From Candidatus Woesearchaeota archaeon (GTDB lineage: Archaea > Nanobdellota > Nanobdellia > Woesearchaeales > UBA583), in the NCBI GenBank assembly GCA_027858315.1, contig JAQICV010000098.1, positions 1 through 48,698 of the forward strand: DNA of 48,698 nucleotides. Direction: 5' to 3'. The notes beneath the pieces are model-generated. The model worked only from the letters and a program-made list of their open reading frames with translations, ran no database searches and had not been told where the DNA came from. The translations under genes were made by a program, and so were the position numbers. Shown here one piece after another: positions 1 through 7,869 of the stretch. Each line of letters starts with the position of its first letter. The first letter of the stretch is position 1.

Positions 1-237
1 GCATTTCAAAAAATAAAAATAATTAAAATTTCAGATAAAATAAATAAAAATGAAGATTTAACATTAAAACAAAAAGAAATTTTAGAAACAGCTCATATGC
101 TAGGTTATTTTTCATACCCTCGAAAAATTTCTTTAACAGAACTTGCAAAACATCTTAAAGTCTCAAAAGCAACACTTTCAGAAAATTTAAGAATCTCTGA
201 AAACAAAATCATATCTAATTATTTTTTAGAAAAATAG
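1..237 (+). CDS. HTH_10 (bacterio-opsin activator type) regulator, C-terminal part
   Basis: The reading frame is open from the first base of the window and stops with TAG, giving 78 residues; the start lies outside. The segment LTLKQKEILETAHMLGYF followed by YPRKISLTELA and VSKATLSENLR matches the HTH_10 domain found at the C-terminus of archaeal Bat-like regulators: a helix ending in GYF-x-x-PR, then a winged helix with S-K-A-T-L-S-E. It is therefore probably a DNA-binding transcription regulator. The sensory or N-terminal part cannot be seen, so its signal is unknown. It converges on the minus-strand unit that follows, with only 8 nt between stop codons. Confidence 0.8.
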   Translation, partial: AFQKIKIIKISDKINKNEDLTLKQKEILETAHMLGYFSYPRKISLTELAKHLKVSKATLSENLRISENKIISNYFLEK

Positions 238-245
238 TTAAAATT

Positions 246-542
246 CTAATTCAAAATAACATATTTTAATTCTTTTAACTCATTTAAAATTTTATCAAAA
301 TCTTCAGGAAAATAACACCTAACATTTTTAATCTTTGAAGAACTATCGGATAATTTTCTAAAAAATATAACCATATGTTCAACATCATCAAATTCAAATA
401 AAGAGACATAACTATTTAATTTAAAATTTTTCAAAGAAACTTTCTTTCTAAAATTAAATACTCTAAACATATTTTTCAAACTAACATCTATATTTTCAAA
501 ATCTTTCACTAAAACTAATAATTTTCTTTCATCTATGCCCAT
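246..542 (-). CDS. uncharacterised 98-residue protein, last gene of the DP2 unit
   Basis: I do not recognise this protein. It has 98 residues, is rich in Phe, Lys and Asp, and shows no membrane segment, signal peptide or Cys pair. It starts with ATG 3 nt after the stop codon of the DP2 gene on the same strand, so it is almost certainly cotranscribed and translationally coupled with it. Alternating hydrophobic and charged residues suggest a small alpha/beta fold. A replication role could only be argued from position, and I do not assign one. Confidence 0.6.
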   Translation of the reverse strand: MGIDERKLLVLVKDFENIDVSLKNMFRVFNFRKKVSLKNFKLNSYVSLFEFDDVEHMVIFFRKLSDSSSKIKNVRCYFPEDFDKILNELKELKYVILN

Positions 543-545
543 TAT

Positions 546-2744
546 TTATTTACCAAAAAAATCATTCAATGATTTTTGTTGTTCAAGTTCTTTACCAAAA
601 ACTCCCTCAACTCTTAGATTTGCAAGTTCTAAAGTTTCAATAATATAAGGATCAACTCTATACTCCTTAATAATCCTAAAAGAAGGATCAATATATTTTT
701 TTATAGACCCTTCAGAAATTGTAAAATTAATTGAAGGCTCTCCACACTTAGTACACTTTCCAATTAAAGGTGGTCGTCTATACTTTTCATTACACTTAGT
801 ACACCTAAAAGTTTGCATAGAAAATTTTCTCAAATTTCCTTTAATATCTTTCATAAAATGTTTATCAATAACAAATGAACCAACCTTATTCTCATCAACT
901 GCTCTAATTTTACGACCCAAATTTAATTGTAAATCAAGTTTCTCATTCATTGAAGGAACACTCTTATAAGATGAACACATTATAGTATTATTCATATCAT
1001 AAGTATCATGAGTAAACTTATATCCTAAATAAGCCTTATCATAATCTTCAATACTTATCCTATGTTCAACTTTTTCAATCTTAATCGCCTTTGGAGAAGC
1101 ATGTTCCTTGTTCATTCTATAAAATTCAAGTGGATAATAAGGAACAATGTCCATTCCATGAACCTCATCATCAATCTGATCCAAATACAAATGAGAAGTT
1201 AAAACCAAACTAACATCCATAGTCCTCGAACCTCTTCTATCTGGTAAATACTCTCTTGAAAAATTAATCAAACCATCAAGTAAAAGCATAATACCATTTT
1301 CATCTCCATCAAGATTTCTTCTCTGAGCAGCATGCCAAACAGGATGAGAAAAACAACCTTGGGTCTTTGAATAACCAATAATTCTTCCAACAATTCCTGC
1401 AGAAGTATGAGGTGCAAGTCCAATAATTAAATGACCAATAGTATCTTCTTTAGTTTTAAAATTATAAAACCTATCCAAACCATATAATTTTTCAAGCAAA
1501 TCATCAACATATTTTCCAGTATTTACAACATAATCTGAAGCAAATTCATCTCCACTCTCAGCGCAATCAGGTAAAACTACATCTTGAGGAAAAATCTCAA
1601 TTAGTTGATCATCTTTTTTTAACTCATCACCATTATAATCATGAGTGTAACCTAATTCTTTTAATTTTTCAATACTAGTTCCTATTTCAAAAGGTCTAAA
1701 ATGAGTAAGACCCATCTCAATCATATCATACCTAACAGTTCCGTCCTTATTCACAAAAACATTATTTAAAGCCCTCAAAAAACCCTTCGAAACATGTTCT
1801 ACAGTATGATGCTTATTAATAGTTGAAGAAATACCTTTTACAGCTTTAGGATACTCAACATTTTTTCCTAAAATCAATCTCAAATTTTTATCAATAGTTG
1901 TAATGTCAAGTTTTAATTTCTCATAATAAATCGTCTTCTCATTCTCTGAACTCTGAGGCATATAAGTATATTTCTCAAAAAATAACTGTTTACCTTCTGA
2001 GCCACAAACCTCACATCTTGAATAAATAATATGTTTATCACATTTCTCACAATGATATCTTCTAAACTCCTCTTCAATAAAACCAACATTTTTCAAAACA
2101 TCAACAATATTCTTACTCCTACCACCCTGATCTCCAACTGGAAAAAGTCCATGAGATTTTGTCTCATCATTAAATTGTTTTCTCATTTTAGCCTTCTCAG
2201 GCCTACCCATTCTAGCTCCAATATAAGTCCCACCTTTATCACGAATTCCAACATAAGAACACATATTTAAAATCTCAATACTAGATTTAGCCAAATTTTC
2301 CTTAGCACAAACAATAATCTTATCAAGTTGAGAAATCCAGTCTTTAAAAGTTTGAACTCCTAAATTAATCATCAAGATTTTACTATTAAACTCATCTAAA
2401 ATAATCAAATTAGCTTCCTTCTCAGATTTTATAGTCTCAATAGATGAAACTTCAAGTGTGTGCTCAATTCCTAAAATCTCAAAAATTCTTTTATTTTTAT
2501 CACAAGTAAATTTAAGTTTTCCAAAACCATTTCTAACATCAGTTTTCAAATGCTCCAAAAAAGATACAAGTTCAGATGCAGAAAGCTCATTCCAATAAAA
2601 TAAATATCTAGGATGTAAATCCATCCCATATTTCTCACAAATTTCAACAGCTTTCTCAAAAGAAGGAACATTCTTAAAAGGATTTTCTAAATAATCCTTA
2701 ACCCCTTCATCAATATTTCCATTAATTAAACTATTATAATCCAT
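546..2744 (-). CDS. polC: DNA polymerase II (PolD) large subunit DP2, C-terminal catalytic part only
   Basis: PolD is the replicative DNA polymerase of most archaea; DP2 is its catalytic subunit and pairs with the DP1 exonuclease. Counted from an upstream TTG at 2774 (742 codons), the frame shows LHPRY at 53-57, RMGRPEKAKMR at 188-198, a zinc site C242/C245/C254/C257, the catalytic LDGDE with Asp489 and Asp491, SREYLPDRRGSRTMD at 506-520, a second zinc site C658/C661/C674/C677, and a C-terminal PCNA-binding PIP box QKSLNDFF at 733-740. Full-length DP2 is roughly 1,100-1,300 residues; the N-terminal 450 or so are absent and not elsewhere in this window. The frame is intact, so the gene looks split rather than decayed. 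I prefer the ATG at 2744 as start; the upstream small gene overlaps it by 11 nt. Confidence 0.93.
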   Translation of the reverse strand: MDYNSLINGNIDEGVKDYLENPFKNVPSFEKAVEICEKYGMDLHPRYLFYWNELSASELVSFLEHLKTDVRNGFGKLKFTCDKNKRIFEILGIEHTLEVSSIETIKSEKEANLIILDEFNSKILMINLGVQTFKDWISQLDKIIVCAKENLAKSSIEILNMCSYVGIRDKGGTYIGARMGRPEKAKMRKQFNDETKSHGLFPVGDQGGRSKNIVDVLKNVGFIEEEFRRYHCEKCDKHIIYSRCEVCGSEGKQLFFEKYTYMPQSSENEKTIYYEKLKLDITTIDKNLRLILGKNVEYPKAVKGISSTINKHHTVEHVSKGFLRALNNVFVNKDGTVRYDMIEMGLTHFRPFEIGTSIEKLKELGYTHDYNGDELKKDDQLIEIFPQDVVLPDCAESGDEFASDYVVNTGKYVDDLLEKLYGLDRFYNFKTKEDTIGHLIIGLAPHTSAGIVGRIIGYSKTQGCFSHPVWHAAQRRNLDGDENGIMLLLDGLINFSREYLPDRRGSRTMDVSLVLTSHLYLDQIDDEVHGMDIVPYYPLEFYRMNKEHASPKAIKIEKVEHRISIEDYDKAYLGYKFTHDTYDMNNTIMCSSYKSVPSMNEKLDLQLNLGRKIRAVDENKVGSFVIDKHFMKDIKGNLRKFSMQTFRCTKCNEKYRRPPLIGKCTKCGEPSINFTISEGSIKKYIDPSFRIIKEYRVDPYIIETLELANLRVEGVFGKELEQQKSLNDFFGK

Positions 2745-2988
2745 TTTTTGAAATTTCTGAATACTCTTCCCCAATCAAATAATTTGAAAACTCATTTACT
2801 ACTTCCTTTAAAGTAAAATCAACCCCTTTAGCTGAAATCTTTAAAATATTATCTTTTGTATTCTCAAACAATATATAATCACTAAAATCTTTATAAACAT
2901 CAAGTGAGCTTAAAATTGCCGCCTTAGAATAAATCTCTTTATTCAAATAAACAAATGCAAAATTATCTTTAAACTCGACTCTACTCAT
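2734..2988 (-). CDS. small HxsD-like protein, first gene of the DP2 unit
   Basis: This 84-residue protein has an ATG start and a TATA-like cttttaaatag about 30 nt upstream (on the complement). The pattern FAFVYLNKEIYSKAAILSSL followed by a short beta region and VVNEFSNYLIGEEY resembles the small HxsD-like proteins often annotated in DPANN genomes, but that match is from memory and weak. Its 3' end overlaps the start of the DP2 fragment, which points to coupled translation. It is not the missing DP2 N-terminus: it is far too short and shows no DP2 motif. No catalytic residues are evident. Confidence 0.5.
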   Translation of the reverse strand: MSRVEFKDNFAFVYLNKEIYSKAAILSSLDVYKDFSDYILFENTKDNILKISAKGVDFTLKEVVNEFSNYLIGEEYSEISKNGL

Positions 2989-3056
2989 CTACTTAAAAAC
3001 AAAGATTATTCTTTTAAATAGTTTTGGGAGAAGAATGTTGGATAAAAAATAAAAAA

Positions 3057-4397
3057 TTAATTATAAAGATTTTTTAACCAATCAAAAAACATATCTATCA
3101 AATTCTCTGATACAGGTTCCAAAACTGGTTCTCCCAAAACTGGATCTCCAACCAAAGGCTCTCCCATCAAAGGCACTCCTAAATTAACAGTAGAATTATC
3201 TTCAGGAGTCTCATCTATCTTATCAATAATTCCAGATGGTTCAATTACTGTTCGAATAATACTATTACAAGAATAATAACCAGCACTAACTGGAGGAGAT
3301 AACCCTACCCCAAAACCAAAACTATCTTGAGTCCCAACTGTATCTCCTGCATTATCAAAAACTTGTGCAGTTGAAATAGAAACAAATTCACCAATACCTG
3401 TTGATCCACTTAAAGATTTCGACCCTGAAATAAAAGCGTCATAAGAATCATACAACCCAACTGTTGAATAACTTGAAATTCCAGCACTCAATTCTCCACC
3501 ACTACAATAAGATAAATAACATCCATACCTACCATCATCTCCATATATTGTTCCAAGCTCAGTTGTTGCTCCAACCCCAACTACAGCTACGCTTCCTGTC
3601 CCAAAAGTTCTAGTTTCTTTTTCATCCTTTGAAGATTCATGAACTATTGAACTATAAATAGAAAGACATTCATCCTTATCAATAATTTCATCACTTGGCT
3701 TAGGAAAACACTGGGAATTAAAATTACAATTTTCAGATAAACATATTCTACATTCAAGATCTTCTTCACAATCTACTGAATCAAAACATTCCTCTCCAGT
3801 TTTCCTAGTTGAATCGCAACGCAAAACATTACAAAATAAATCTTCAGAACATGTTGGAACCACAGGATTTGATTTATCACACAACTCGCCGATTAATGGA
3901 GCATCATGACGACACTCACCATAAACATCACAAACTAATCCTGACTCACAACTTCCTTGCCCAATCCCAACACATTTCTCTGTTGAATCTCCTCTTTCTT
4001 GACAGGAAAAATCAACACAAAACAAACCAGATTCACATGCCCAATCAGCTGTGCAACTTCCGCCAACAGATTTTTTGCTCTTACAAGTAAACAAATCGCA
4101 ATACAATCCCGAATCGCAATCAACATTTGTTACGCAACTAGTTCCTAAAACTCCTTGAGGTTTGCATACCTTATTAACACATTGCAAACCAGATTTACAA
4201 TAAGCAATTGGAGATCCCCCACATCGCTCTCCAGAGCCAGACATACATGCTCCAAGACAAACATCAAAAACACAACCAACACCACCATTACATTCTATAC
4301 CACTTCCACAACCACATTCAGCACTAACACTTGTAGCAAATATTAGAATAAAAAATAATGAAATAAGAATATTAAATGAAAATAATTTATTTCTCAT
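3057..4397 (-). CDS. secreted cysteine-rich protein with Dickkopf-like repeats
   Basis: The start chosen is ATG at 4397, because a TATA box (gtttatata on the complement, 4419-4427) lies about 26 nt upstream; the frame continues open to 4502 but would contain the promoter. The N-terminus is a classic Sec signal (MRNKLF then ILISLFFILIFATSVSAEC). Residues up to about 240 hold roughly 40 cysteines in repeats of the type C-x4-DC-x-SGLYCD-x3-C, as in extracellular disulfide-knotted domains. The middle region is Gly/Ser-rich and cysteine-poor. Near the C-terminus is a short degenerate repeat of G-[EDV]-P-[LV] units, followed by an amphipathic end FFDWLKNLYN. It is probably a surface or secreted adhesive protein. 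Ligand unknown. It is divergent from mcm. Confidence 0.75.
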   Translation of the reverse strand: MRNKLFSFNILISLFFILIFATSVSAECGCGSGIECNGGVGCVFDVCLGACMSGSGERCGGSPIAYCKSGLQCVNKVCKPQGVLGTSCVTNVDCDSGLYCDLFTCKSKKSVGGSCTADWACESGLFCVDFSCQERGDSTEKCVGIGQGSCESGLVCDVYGECRHDAPLIGELCDKSNPVVPTCSEDLFCNVLRCDSTRKTGEECFDSVDCEEDLECRICLSENCNFNSQCFPKPSDEIIDKDECLSIYSSIVHESSKDEKETRTFGTGSVAVVGVGATTELGTIYGDDGRYGCYLSYCSGGELSAGISSYSTVGLYDSYDAFISGSKSLSGSTGIGEFVSISTAQVFDNAGDTVGTQDSFGFGVGLSPPVSAGYYSCNSIIRTVIEPSGIIDKIDETPEDNSTVNLGVPLMGEPLVGDPVLGEPVLEPVSENLIDMFFDWLKNLYN

Positions 4398-4418
4398 ACC
4401 TATTTCCAATTTAATAAG

Positions 4419-4427
4419 TATATAAAC
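4419..4427 (-). promoter_or_regulatory. TATA box for the Cys-rich secreted protein
   Basis: On the complement this reads gtttatata and is centred about 26 nt before the ATG at 4397, the spacing expected for a leaderless archaeal transcript. It decides the start codon, since the longer frame would include the promoter. Confidence 0.65.
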
Positions 4428-4473
4428 ATAACTTATATTTTCTAGCATTTTAAAAAAACACAAAAAAAAGAAA

Positions 4474-4484
4474 ATATTTATAAT
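4474..4484 (+). promoter_or_regulatory. TATA box for mcm
   Basis: The sequence atatttataat is centred about 28 nt upstream of the mcm ATG at 4507, so transcription should begin at or within a few bases of the start codon. No Shine-Dalgarno-like sequence precedes the ATG. Confidence 0.7.
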
Positions 4485-4506
4485 TGAACAACATTCATAC
4501 ATTTAT

Positions 4507-6552
4507 ATGAGCATCATAGATAGCAAATCTCTTGTAAAAAAATTTCACAAATTCTTTGAAGAATATAAAAAAAAGGAGATAAAACAAGCAATCAATGAAG
4601 ATTTAAATGTAATTAAGCTTAGTTTTTCAGAAATTTCAGAATTTGATTTCGAATTAGGGGATAAAATTCTTGCAAATCCACAAGAAGCTATCTCAATCAT
4701 AGAAGAAACTCTAAAACAATTCTATGAAGATGAGGATACAACAAAATTTCTAAAAGTAAGATTCACATCACTTCCAATAACTGAACAACTAATGATTAGA
4801 GATATCAGAAGTGAGCACTTAGGAAAACTAGTAATGCTCGAAGGTCTCGTTAGAAGAAAAACTGATGTAAGACCAAGACTACAATATTTAGAATACCTAT
4901 GTACAAATCCTTCCTGTAATTTTTCTGAAAGTAAACTAAAAATTCCTCAATTAGAAGATAAAGCAAGAACTCTAAAAACTTGCCCAAAATGTAAATCTAG
5001 TGTTGAATTAGTAAATAAAGTACTTTTAGATTCACAAAACTTAATTCTAGAAGAGATTCCAGAACAATTAGACAATTCATCAGACCAACCAAAAAGAATC
5101 AATGTACTACTTCAAGACGACCTTGTAAGTCCATTTAAAGATTCCAAGACAAACCCTGGTTCAAGAGTATATGTAATAGGACTTGTAAAAGAAATTCCTA
5201 TTGCAACAAGAACTGGAGCTGAAAGTATCAATTACGATTTAATAGTAGAAGGAAACCATATTGATTTAACAGAAGACGATTACAGTGAGATTAAAATTTC
5301 AAAAGAAGAAGAAAAAGAAATCAAAGAACTTGCTGCAAAAGATGATGTTATGGAAATTTTAGTAAAAAATACTGCTCCATCCATTTATGGTAATAATAGA
5401 ATCAAAGAAGCAGTACTGCTTCAAGTCTTTGGAGGATGTGGAGGAACAAAAGGAGATGGAGTTAAAACTAGAGGAAATATTCATATGCTTCTACTAGGAG
5501 ATCCAGGTGCTGCAAAATCTCAACTACTAAAAGCAGCTTCAAAAATTGCACCTAAATCAATGTTTGTTTCAGGAAAATCAGCATCAGCAGCAGGACTTAC
5601 TGCAACCGTTATGAAAGATGAACTAACAAAAGGTTGGGCTCTAGAAGCAGGTGCAATGGTACTTGCAAATGGTGGATTATGCGCTATTGATGAATTAGAT
5701 AAAATGAGTGATGAAGATACTTCAGCAATGCACGAAGCACTAGAACAACAAACAATTAGTATCGCAAAAGCAAACATTAGAGCAACTCTAAGATGTGAGA
5801 CTACAGTACTTGGAGCAGCAAATCCAAAGTATGGAAGATTCGACCCATATGGAGACATCATGAAACAAATTGACTTCCCACCTGCTTTAGTTTCAAGATT
5901 TGATTTAATATTTATCATAAGAGATATTCCTGATAAAAAAAGAGATGACTTAATTGCAGACCATATTCTTAATAGTCATAGAGACACATCAAAAACTATT
6001 CCAGATATCTCTACTGACTTCCTGAAAAAATATGTAGCATTCACAAAAAAAATCAAACCAGTCTTAACACAAGAAGCAATTGATAAAATCAGAAATTATT
6101 ATGTTGCAATAAGAAACGCTACAGGAGAAGATGATAATGGTGTAAAATCTGTACCAATTACAGCAAGGCAACTAGAAGCAATCGTAAGACTAGCTGAAGC
6201 TTACGCAAAAATCAAACTAGACAAAAAAGTTAGAGGAGAACATGCTCAACTTGCAATCGATTTACTAATGTATTGTTTAGAAAAAATTGGAATCGACCCA
6301 AGAACAGGACAACTAGATATTGACAAAATTACTTCAGGAGTAACTGCATCAACAAGAAATATTCACAAGATAATAATTCAAATAATTGAAAAATTAGAAA
6401 CAGAAAAACCTGAAATCATGCTTGAAGATATCCTAGAAGAAGCAACAAAAGTAAATATTACAAAACCTGAAGTTCAAAAAATGCTCGATAAACTAAAACA
6501 AGATGGAATAATATTTGAACCAAGGAAAAACACATTTAAAAAATTACCATAA
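4507..6552 (+). CDS. mcm: replicative DNA helicase MCM
   Basis: MCM forms the hexameric 3'-5' helicase that unwinds DNA at archaeal forks. The 681-residue product has normal family length. It shows an N-terminal oligomerisation domain with a zinc site (C132, C137, C159, C162), an OB-fold region to about 260, an AAA+ core with Walker A GDPGAAKSQ (331-339), Walker B LCAIDELDKM (391-400), sensor 1 AANP (437-440) and arginine finger SRFD (463-466), and a C-terminal winged helix from about 610. All catalytic residues are present and there is no intein. It has its own leaderless promoter and is divergent from the secreted protein. DP2 lies nearby on the other strand, making this a small replication neighbourhood. 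Confidence 0.98.
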   Translation: MSIIDSKSLVKKFHKFFEEYKKKEIKQAINEDLNVIKLSFSEISEFDFELGDKILANPQEAISIIEETLKQFYEDEDTTKFLKVRFTSLPITEQLMIRDIRSEHLGKLVMLEGLVRRKTDVRPRLQYLEYLCTNPSCNFSESKLKIPQLEDKARTLKTCPKCKSSVELVNKVLLDSQNLILEEIPEQLDNSSDQPKRINVLLQDDLVSPFKDSKTNPGSRVYVIGLVKEIPIATRTGAESINYDLIVEGNHIDLTEDDYSEIKISKEEEKEIKELAAKDDVMEILVKNTAPSIYGNNRIKEAVLLQVFGGCGGTKGDGVKTRGNIHMLLLGDPGAAKSQLLKAASKIAPKSMFVSGKSASAAGLTATVMKDELTKGWALEAGAMVLANGGLCAIDELDKMSDEDTSAMHEALEQQTISIAKANIRATLRCETTVLGAANPKYGRFDPYGDIMKQIDFPPALVSRFDLIFIIRDIPDKKRDDLIADHILNSHRDTSKTIPDISTDFLKKYVAFTKKIKPVLTQEAIDKIRNYYVAIRNATGEDDNGVKSVPITARQLEAIVRLAEAYAKIKLDKKVRGEHAQLAIDLLMYCLEKIGIDPRTGQLDIDKITSGVTASTRNIHKIIIQIIEKLETEKPEIMLEDILEEATKVNITKPEVQKMLDKLKQDGIIFEPRKNTFKKLP

Positions 6553-6555
6553 AAA

Positions 6556-7083
6556 TTAATTTTTTATTTCTTTTGAAATTGAAACATTAACAATATCTAA
6601 AATTTTATCATCTAATGAAGATATTACTTTCTTCTTATTTTTACTGGCAAAAAAACTTCCAATCAAATAACAAGCTCCCAATCCGGCTAAAAAAGTAGCT
6701 CCCGAAACCAAAGAACCTGCTAGAACTGAGTATAATCCTTCCGATTCAGACACAATCGAACTACTCTGTTTAGGTAAATACTCACTTTGATTAATAAAAA
6801 AATTTTGCATAGCTTGATTTAAATAAAATTTTGCAGAAAAAATTCCTGAACTTACTGAAACTAACGAATTAACTCCTAAAAGAGATAAATACAAATTAGA
6901 ATTATAATTTCGTATACCTTTGTTTAAATCTCTATATTCTTCAGTTAATTTTTCATGATGTAAATAATGAGGTTTCACCCCCTTTTCAGATATCAAACTA
7001 TCTAATTTTTCCTTTTTTTCATTTAAATAAGTCAAATTAACCATTTTAGGTTTGTAAATATTATTAATGAAATCCCCAATCAT
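6556..7083 (-). CDS. uncharacterised membrane protein with two hydrophobic segments
   Basis: I do not recognise the family. The frame is open from a TTG at 7101, but the ATG at 7083 lies about 26 nt downstream of a TATA box (tataaata on the complement, near 7103-7110), so the shorter 175-residue form is preferred. The first 60 residues are charged and helical, followed by hydrophobic stretches at about 66-85 and 118-145, and a short basic then acidic tail. It converges on mcm with only 3 nt between stop codons. Function unknown; it may be a lineage-specific membrane protein. Confidence 0.6.
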   Translation of the reverse strand: MIGDFINNIYKPKMVNLTYLNEKKEKLDSLISEKGVKPHYLHHEKLTEEYRDLNKGIRNYNSNLYLSLLGVNSLVSVSSGIFSAKFYLNQAMQNFFINQSEYLPKQSSSIVSESEGLYSVLAGSLVSGATFLAGLGACYLIGSFFASKNKKKVISSLDDKILDIVNVSISKEIKN

Positions 7084-7253
7084 AATTAAAGTAATACTCA
7101 AATATTTATAGCTTTTCCTCTTATAAATAGTAATGAAATGGATATTATTTATGCTGTATACTTTATCTTACATATAAAAATTAATTACTAAATATTTAAA
7201 TCAAATAAAAAACTTTATAAACCAAATAGAATTCATTTTACATACTAATTAAC

Positions 7254-7326
7254 GAGCCATTGGTCTAGCGGCTATGACGTTGCCCTTACAAGGCGAAGAT
7301 CACCGGTTCAATTCCGGTATGGCTCA
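7254..7326 (+). tRNA. tRNA-Val (anticodon UAC)
   Basis: A 73-nt cloverleaf with acceptor stem GAGCCAT/ATGGCTC and discriminator A. The anticodon stem TTGCC/GGCGA carries the loop CTTACAA with anticodon TAC. The T arm is CCGG-TTCAATT-CCGG. CCA is not encoded. A TATA box (actttataaacc) lies about 40 nt upstream. Two nucleotides after the tRNA end, a hairpin element begins that is also found after tRNA-Asn. Confidence 0.95.
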
Positions 7327-7330
7327 TCAA

Positions 7331-7359
7331 GGTATATTCCCTTTTTTAGGGAAATGACC
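7331..7359 (+). other. post-tRNA hairpin element, copy 1
   Basis: The hairpin has an outer 3-bp stem GGT/ACC, a symmetrical 3x3 internal loop (ATA opposite ATG), and an inner 6-bp stem TTCCCT/AGGGAA closed by a T5 loop. It starts 4 nt after the discriminator base of tRNA-Val. The same architecture recurs after tRNA-Asn with compensatory changes in the inner stem. It may be a terminator or 3'-trailer processing signal; no function is known to me. Confidence 0.6.
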
Positions 7360-7408
7360 TAATTCTAAATACAAAAATCAACACTTAAAAATTTACTATT
7401 TCAATCTA

Positions 7409-7417
7409 AACAAAACT
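7409..7417 (+). promoter_or_regulatory. TATA box for the tRNA-Gly / tRNA-Ile(UAU) unit
   Basis: The sequence cttttataa lies about 40 nt before tRNA-Gly. No other TATA-like element is seen in the 53 nt between tRNA-Gly and tRNA-Ile(UAU), so the two are probably cotranscribed. Confidence 0.5.
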
Positions 7418-7451
7418 TTTATAAAGAGAATCAATTAATCTATAAATAGAT

Positions 7452-7523
7452 GCAGTGGTGGTCTAATGGCTATGACGCCAGCTTGCCAAGCTGGTTATCC
7501 GGGTTCAAATCCCGGCCATTGCA
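7452..7523 (+). tRNA. tRNA-Gly (anticodon GCC)
   Basis: A 72-nt cloverleaf with acceptor stem GCAGTGG/CCATTGC (one G-U pair) and discriminator A. The anticodon stem is CCAGC/GCTGG with loop TTGCCAA, anticodon GCC. The T arm is CCGGG-TTCAAAT-CCCGG. CCA is not encoded. Confidence 0.95.
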
Positions 7524-7576
7524 TTTTAAAATTTTACAACAAAAAAACAGTCAGATGTTATTATCTCTAAAATCAT

Positions 7577-7716
7577 GGGGTTTTAGCTCAGCCTGGTTAG
7601 AGCGCAGGTCTTATAGGTACAACGAGTTAGTTGTGCTATCCAAATTGACGGCGCTTTATACAAAACATCTGTACTAAGAAAGCCTGAGGTCCCGGGTTCA
7701 ACTCCCGGAATCCCCA
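7577..7716 (+). tRNA. tRNA-Ile (anticodon UAU) interrupted by an archaeal intron
   Basis: The mature tRNA is 75 nt after removal of a 65-nt intron at the canonical 37/38 position. The acceptor stem is GGGGTTT/AATCCCC with one U-U mismatch at 5-68 and discriminator A. The D arm is GCTC...GAGC; the anticodon stem CAGGT/GCCTG contains a loop C-T-TAT-A | A, giving anticodon UAU. The T arm is CCGGG-TTCAACT-CCCGG. UAU would read AUA directly; most archaea instead use tRNA-Ile(CAU) modified to agmatidine by TiaS. A second isoleucine tRNA (GAU) is at 13861. Confidence 0.9.
7616..7680 (+). other. tRNA-Ile(UAU) intron with canonical bulge-helix-bulge splice motif
   Basis: Positions 32-35 of the tRNA (CTTA) pair with TAAG at 7675-7678 to form the 4-bp central helix. 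The 5' bulge is TA^G (cut after 7615) and the 3' bulge is AA^A (cut after 7680). The inner helix is GTAC (7617-7620) with GTAC (7671-7674). This is a perfect hBHBh' substrate for archaeal splicing endonuclease. The rest of the intron has no tRNA-like or coding content I can recognise. Confidence 0.88.
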
Positions 7717-7768
7717 TTTTTCGTTTACGAAAAAAGGGGCGCCAGGAATTAAGCAATTAATTCCTTTT
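7717..7768 (+). terminator. tandem hairpins ending the tRNA cluster
   Basis: First hairpin: TTTTTCG-TTTA-CGAAAAA directly after the tRNA discriminator. Second hairpin: GGAATTAA-GCAA-TTAATTCC (7745-7764) followed by TTTTG. The second has the form of an intrinsic terminator. Confidence 0.55.
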
Positions 7769-7840
7769 GTCCCACTTAAATTTTCAAACAAAGTTTATCA
7801 ATAGATAAATTATCTGAAAAACTATATTCTTGTGGTAACA

Positions 7841-7849
7841 TTTATAAAC
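7841..7849 (+). promoter_or_regulatory. TATA box for eL42
   Basis: The sequence tttataaac is centred about 26 nt before the ATG at 7870, which predicts a leaderless mRNA for this ribosomal protein. Confidence 0.65.
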
Positions 7850-7869
7850 CAAATATCATTTTTTTTACT

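Noticed and set aside
5520-5918. Minus-strand open frame within mcm
   Set aside because: It lies opposite the AAA+ core of mcm and has no independent coding signal.
7450-7677. Open frame across tRNA-Gly and tRNA-Ile(UAU)
   Set aside because: It is wholly covered by two well-folding tRNAs and has no protein-like composition.
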